From the NCBI GenBank assembly GCA_902795045.1, contig CADBJU010000020.1:1-64000 (forward strand): 64,000 nt of DNA. Direction: 5' to 3'. Source of the stretch: Oscillospiraceae bacterium. Its GTDB lineage: Bacteria > Bacillota > Clostridia > Oscillospirales > Oscillospiraceae. Positions 60,310-64,000 of the stretch are shown here, piece by piece. The position numbers and the translations under genes are program-made. Numbering within the stretch: position 1 is the first letter of the stretch; each line of letters begins with the position of its first letter. The notes beneath the pieces are model-generated. The model ran no database searches and was not told the DNA's origin. It was given only the letters and a program-made list of their open reading frames with translations.

Positions 60310-61977
60310 TTACCAGCTGCTGCCCTCGGGGAGTGCACTGCCGTCGGCGGTGATGTTCCGGCAGTCATATACCTGATAGGCGTAATTCGGGATGTCGTGG
60401 ATATTGCAGGAGGTGAGGGCGATGTCGCGGCTGTTGTGGAAATAGCAGGCCCCGTTGGAGCAGTCGTGGATCTCGGTATAGCTGACCTCGCCGCCGCGGC
60501 AGTTATAGCAGGTGATGCCCAGAATGCCGCAGCCGTAGAGGGAGCAGTCTGTCACCTTGAAATCGCCGCAGTCCATGAGGCTCAGCACGCCGCCCGCGCA
60601 GCCGTAGTCCTCCACATCCTGCGTGTGCCCGGAGGTGAAATTTGAAAGGCTCAGGTTCCTGCAGCTTTCAAAGCTCATGACCTCGCAGTAGCGCGGCTCA
60701 GCCACGATGCGTGCCCGGTGGGGACCGTTGGCCGTGATGCTGAGATTGTCCGCGCCGTGGATCACAAGGCCCGGCCCGTCGTAGCAGCTCATCCAGTACC
60801 AGTAATCGCCGCTTGCATAGCCGTAGCCCTGGGACTTGCTCAGATCATAGACCCCGTCCTCCAGGAAGATCACGGTGTCCGGCGCAATGGAGGCCAAAAG
60901 CTCGTCCACATTGTGCACATGGATCATCCCGTCTTCCGACACCGCGGGGGCGGTAACGGTGACTTCCTCCACAACGGGCGGTGTCCACTCGGAGTCCCCC
61001 TCGCGGGTGAGCGCCTCGAGCTCCGCAAAGGTGTAGGGCTCGCCGTCCGGCTTCACCACCTGCTCGCTCTTCTGCCAGCTTTCCATGTACCAGCCGTTTG
61101 TGCAGTTGTTGTCCTTGAAGGAGCAGTTATCCACCACGGGCTGGAAGACGGTGCTGAAAAACATGCCGTCAAAGGTGTTGCGGCTTACGTCGCAGCCGGC
61201 CAGCTGAAACATTTTGGCGGCGCTGAGATCCAGCAGACAGGTGCCCTTGCAGTCGCGTATGGTGGTGTTGAGGATGGCGGTGCTCCAGCTCGCGTTCAGG
61301 GAGAACACGCCGTAGCCCTCGATCCCGTGAATCGAACAGCCGTCAAGGTAAATCCCGCAGCTGTTCGCGGCATACAGCGCGCCGTAACTGCAATCGCGGA
61401 TGGTGGTTCCCTCCGCACGCACCTCGCGGGTACGGATAAGCTCCAGCCCGTAAGTGCCGCAGCCGTAGAGATCGCAGTTTGTCACGGTCATCCAGTTACA
61501 GTCGGTCATGTTGATGACCGCGCCCGTGCAGTAGCCGGGGCCGTCGGTGTGGCCCGCGGTGAAGCCCTCCAGCGCCACGTTCTCGCATTCTACGAATTTC
61601 AGCACGCAAGCGTAGCGAGGTACGGTGACGATTTCTGTCCCGGGGCGGGCGGCGCGTATGGTGAGGTTTTCTACCTTGTCGATCTCCAGCTCCCAGCCGT
61701 CGTCATAGATCTCGTTCCAGCAGTAGTATTTGCTGCCGAACACGCCGTAGCCGAGGGCGCGGGTAAGATCGTAGCTGCGCCCGGTAAGGGTGATCACGGT
61801 ATTCGGCGCGATGGCCTTCAGAAATTCGTCCACCGTGGCGGCTTCCACCTCGGTGAGCTCTACGCTGTCCTCACTCTCTGCCGAGGCAGTCCCCGCGTGG
61901 GCAAAGAACAGCGAAAACAGCAGCAGCGCCGCCGTCAGCAGAGCGCAGAGCCTTCTCTTGTCTTCCATTATAATCAT
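60310..61977 (-). CDS. Secreted parallel beta-helix repeat protein, internally duplicated
   Basis: 555 aa with a signal peptide (cleavage near 33, TASA-E). Two homologous units start VDEFLKAIAPNTVI (49-62) and VDELLASIAPDTVI (357-370), each followed by YDL...GYG, a Trp/Tyr-rich stretch and a run of right-handed beta-helix rungs with Asn/Cys ladders. No catalytic residues typical of pectate lyases are obvious. Likely an exported glycan-binding or carbohydrate-active protein. GAGGAG 9 bp before the ATG. Confidence 0.85.
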   Translation of the reverse strand: MIIMEDKRRLCALLTAALLLFSLFFAHAGTASAESEDSVELTEVEAATVDEFLKAIAPNTVITLTGRSYDLTRALGYGVFGSKYYCWNEIYDDGWELEIDKVENLTIRAARPGTEIVTVPRYACVLKFVECENVALEGFTAGHTDGPGYCTGAVINMTDCNWMTVTNCDLYGCGTYGLELIRTREVRAEGTTIRDCSYGALYAANSCGIYLDGCSIHGIEGYGVFSLNASWSTAILNTTIRDCKGTCLLDLSAAKMFQLAGCDVSRNTFDGMFFSTVFQPVVDNCSFKDNNCTNGWYMESWQKSEQVVKPDGEPYTFAELEALTREGDSEWTPPVVEEVTVTAPAVSEDGMIHVHNVDELLASIAPDTVIFLEDGVYDLSKSQGYGYASGDYWYWMSCYDGPGLVIHGADNLSITANGPHRARIVAEPRYCEVMSFESCRNLSLSNFTSGHTQDVEDYGCAGGVLSLMDCGDFKVTDCSLYGCGILGITCYNCRGGEVSYTEIHDCSNGACYFHNSRDIALTSCNIHDIPNYAYQVYDCRNITADGSALPEGSSW

Positions 61978-62103
61978 GGGGCAGATCTCCTCTCTTGATC
62001 GGATTCAATAGTAAGACGCCGCGGCCGGGAGAAAGTTCCAGCCGGGACAGTATCTTTGTGAAAAAGATATTTTTATTTTTTGACAGGATTTTACGAATTT
62101 CTT

Positions 62104-62132
62104 TTGACAAATTCCATAACATGGTTTACAAT
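62104..62132 (+). promoter_or_regulatory. Promoter of the lipoprotein gene
   Basis: TTGACA (62104-62109), 17-bp spacer, TACAAT (62127-62132), 67 bp before the ATG. Confidence 0.8.
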
Positions 62133-62198
62133 AATCTGCGTATACAAGATGCGTACAGAATGCGCGTATATAATTCTGAATGAAAGAGGAAGCAAGAT

Positions 62199-62864
62199 AT
62201 GAAAAACAAGATCATTGCGCTGGCCCTTGTTATAGTCATGCTGTTTGCCCTGTCCGCGTGCAGCGCCAAGCAGAGCGCACCGGCACCGACCGAGACGCCC
62301 GCGCCCACGGCCGAGCCTACGCCCGCGCCCACCCCGAAGCCCACGGCCGAGCCTACGCCCGCGCCCACCCCCGCAGGGATCGAGCCGGATTCCGGCATCC
62401 ACACCATCGTCAGCAAGGCCAAGGGCTTCAGCATCGATTACGACAGCAAGTATGTCGCAAACGAGCTGCCCATGGGCGGCATCATCATCAACGCCGGCAC
62501 CGACGAGGGTGTGCCCTACTGCACCGTGAGCCTCATGGAAAAACAGATCATGGGCGTTGACAACGTCATCGACGCCGTTACCTACCTGCAGGAGCTGGGC
62601 GCCAGCGCCGTTGAGGAGCTGGGCGACGCGATGCTGACTCCTCCGGGAGAACCCACCACCTTCATCGAAGGCCGCGACCTGTACAACATCTACTACACCT
62701 ACAATGATGAGCAGCTCGGCGGCATGGTGATCTGCGCCTACTACGCCGAAAACCTCGAGGACGGCCGCGTCGTCGTCTTCAACTCCACCGCGCTTGAGCC
62801 CGACAACCCCACCGTCACCGAGATCATCAAGCTCGCCGTGGATACCTTCAAGATCGTTGAGTAA
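62199..62864 (+). CDS. Lipoprotein of unknown function
   Basis: 221 aa. Lipobox LSAC with Cys21 as lipidation site, then a Pro/Thr/Ala-rich linker made of PTAEPTPAPTP repeats (26-58) and a globular domain (about 65-221) resembling small PsbP-like or DUF-type surface domains. SD AGGAAG. The repeated linker is also seen in the C11 peptidase, so this may be a common surface-exposure device of the organism. Confidence 0.8.
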   Translation: MKNKIIALALVIVMLFALSACSAKQSAPAPTETPAPTAEPTPAPTPKPTAEPTPAPTPAGIEPDSGIHTIVSKAKGFSIDYDSKYVANELPMGGIIINAGTDEGVPYCTVSLMEKQIMGVDNVIDAVTYLQELGASAVEELGDAMLTPPGEPTTFIEGRDLYNIYYTYNDEQLGGMVICAYYAENLEDGRVVVFNSTALEPDNPTVTEIIKLAVDTFKIVE

Positions 62865-62883
62865 TCTCTCCAAAATCCATACA

Positions 62884-62922
62884 AACGGCAGCGCCGCGGA
62901 TTTCCGGGGCGTTGTTGTTTTA
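62884..62922 (+). terminator. Probable terminator of the lipoprotein gene
   Basis: An imperfect CGCC-CGG/CCG-GGCG stem followed by a TTGTTGTTTT tail, just before the MITE. Confidence 0.45.
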
Positions 62923-63084
62923 TACGATCCCCTAATAGAAACTCGACAGTCCTTCCGGCAATATTTGCGCCATGCTTCGTTGAAGCCCTTGACCATATAT
63001 ATCCATTATGCTCTGCGGGCTTCGCCTTGCCTGACACAAATTTAGCTCGGAATTCCTTGTCTGCTTTCTATCAGGGAATCGTAT
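62922..63084. mobile_element. MITE-like element, long copy
   Basis: 163 bp with 20-bp terminal inverted repeats (ATACGATCCCCTAATAGAAA; 18 of 20 positions match). The interior matches the copy at 52659-52763. It ends 3 bp from the stop codon of the ABC-F gene. Confidence 0.8.
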
Positions 63085-63087
63085 TGA

Positions 63088-64000
63088 TCAGCTCCGCACA
63101 TTCTGCTCCAGATCGCTGATGTGCATGTATTCGTCATAGGTGCACCTTCGGTCGATGATGCCGTCGTCGGTGATCTCGATGATACGGTTTGCCACCGTCT
63201 GGGTCAGCTGGTGGTCATGGCAGGAGAAAATGATGTTGTACTTGAAGGCCTCAAGGCCGTTGTTGAGCGCGGCGATGCTCTCCAGGTCGAGGTGGTTGGT
63301 CGGCTGGTCGAGCAGCAGGAAGTTTGCGCCCGAGAGCATCATGCGGCTGAGCATGCAGCGCACCTTCTCGCCGCCGGAGAGGACGCGCACGTTTTTATAA
63401 ACATCGTCTCCGGAGAAGAGCATGCGGCCCAGAAAAGTGCGCAGATAGCTTTCCCGCTTGTCTTCGGAAAACTGGCGCATCCAGTCGATGAGGTCATAGT
63501 CGCAGCTGTCGAAATAGCTGTTGTGGTTTTTGGGAAAGTAGCTCGGCTCGATGCTGGCGCCCCACTTGACGCTGCCGGAGTCCGGCTCCTCCTCGCCCAT
63601 GAGGATCTTATACAGCATGGTCACGGCAAGCTCATTTTTGCCCACAAGGGCGATCCTGTCGTCCTTGCCGACGATGAAGCTCACGTTGTTGAGAAGCTTT
63701 ACCCCGTCCACGGTCTTGGAGACCTCGGTGACGAAGAGGCGGTCCTTGCCCGGCTCGCGGTTGGCCTTGAAGCCCACCCAGGGGTAGCGGCGGTTGGAGG
63801 CGGGCAGCTCCTCCACGGTGATCTTGTCCAGGAGCTTGCGGCGGGAGGTGGCCTGCCGGGACTTGGACTTGTTGGCGGAGAAACGGGCAATGAAGGTCTG
63901 CAGCTCCTGAATCTTCTGCTCGGCCTTCTTGTTCTGGTCCTTGATGAGCTTCTGAATGAGCTGGCTGGACTCGTACCAGAAATCGTAGTTGCCGACGTAC
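63088..64000 (-). CDS. ABC-F family ATPase, 3' part (5' end beyond window)
   Basis: The visible 303 codons begin inside the interdomain linker (YVGNYDFWYESSQLIQKLI, long charged helices) and contain the complete second ABC domain: LSGGEKVR signature, LLLDQPTNHLD Walker B and the HDH switch. The second Walker A reads VGKNELAVTML instead of GxxGxGKS/T, lacking the Lys, as in some YbiT/YkpA-type proteins. It probably acts on ribosomes rather than in transport. N-terminal domain and start are outside the window. Confidence 0.88.
   Translation of the reverse strand, partial: YVGNYDFWYESSQLIQKLIKDQNKKAEQKIQELQTFIARFSANKSKSRQATSRRKLLDKITVEELPASNRRYPWVGFKANREPGKDRLFVTEVSKTVDGVKLLNNVSFIVGKDDRIALVGKNELAVTMLYKILMGEEEPDSGSVKWGASIEPSYFPKNHNSYFDSCDYDLIDWMRQFSEDKRESYLRTFLGRMLFSGDDVYKNVRVLSGGEKVRCMLSRMMLSGANFLLLDQPTNHLDLESIAALNNGLEAFKYNIIFSCHDHQLTQTVANRIIEITDDGIIDRRCTYDEYMHISDLEQNVRS

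Noticed and set aside
62741-63037. Minus-strand ORF of 98 aa in the 62.9-kb MITE
   Set aside because: Derived from the repeat element and lipoprotein antisense; no RBS.

Overview
The window looks like chromosome of a GC-rich, endospore-forming member of the Clostridia, most likely an Oscillospiraceae-type gut anaerobe. The evidence is a GlgC/GlgD pair, adjacent spmA and spmB, an EFR1-type flavodoxin/ferredoxin protein, the PyrD/PyrK form of dihydroorotate dehydrogenase, a stand-alone PurO with a separate AICAR transformylase, a clostripain-family peptidase, and many MITE-like palindromic repeats. The genus is an inference; there is no rRNA here. Most genes have strongly GC-biased third positions, so the complementary strands carry long shadow ORFs that were ignored.

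Left end (1-8.1 kb, minus strand): a glycogen cluster glgC-glgD-glgP followed by a probable pseudouridine kinase, behind a promoter with a structured leader and a perfect inverted repeat. Upstream of it lies prs-pth. From 8.1 to 17.9 kb there are prfB, a membrane-anchored parvulin foldase, tcdA, a small membrane protein, a zinc-ribbon AbrB-like regulator divergent from spmAB, and an amino-acid ABC transporter co-transcribed with a DapF-fold racemase. A consensus promoter in the spmB/transporter gap reads leftward into a tiny ORF or small RNA.

From 18.0 to 19.1 kb there is a five-gene tRNA cluster (Gly, Arg, His, Gln, Lys) with repeated spacers, followed by a short lower-GC stretch (19.1-20.4 kb) with two orphan genes and a structured leader. 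Then come the CCA-adding enzyme and an EFR1 protein.

The core (23.0-45.5 kb) is a single-strand nucleotide supercluster: pyrC-carB-pyrK-pyrD-pyrF-pyrE-pyrB-pyrI-purE-purC-purF-purM-(formate channel)-purN-purO-purH(AICARFT)-purD-purL-fhs. Genes overlap or are separated by a few bases. The promoter is followed by a PyrR-type attenuator. Together with prs these genes cover nearly all steps to UMP and IMP; carA and purB are missing from the window. A formate channel and formate-THF ligase supply one-carbon units. The PurF homologue lacks its N-terminal cysteine nucleophile.

Right end (45.6-64 kb): a YczE-like membrane protein with a wHTH-PD-(D/E)XK protein, a PfkB kinase divergent from galM, a clostripain-family peptidase with a helical partner protein, mntP, an acyltransferase, der with a degenerate PlsY-like protein, a DUF512 radical-SAM protein, yceD-rpmF divergent from an RluA-type pseudouridine synthase across overlapping promoters, a duplicated beta-helix secreted protein, a lipoprotein, and the 3' part of an ABC-F ATPase cut by the window edge. 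No CRISPR array, prophage or intact IS was seen.
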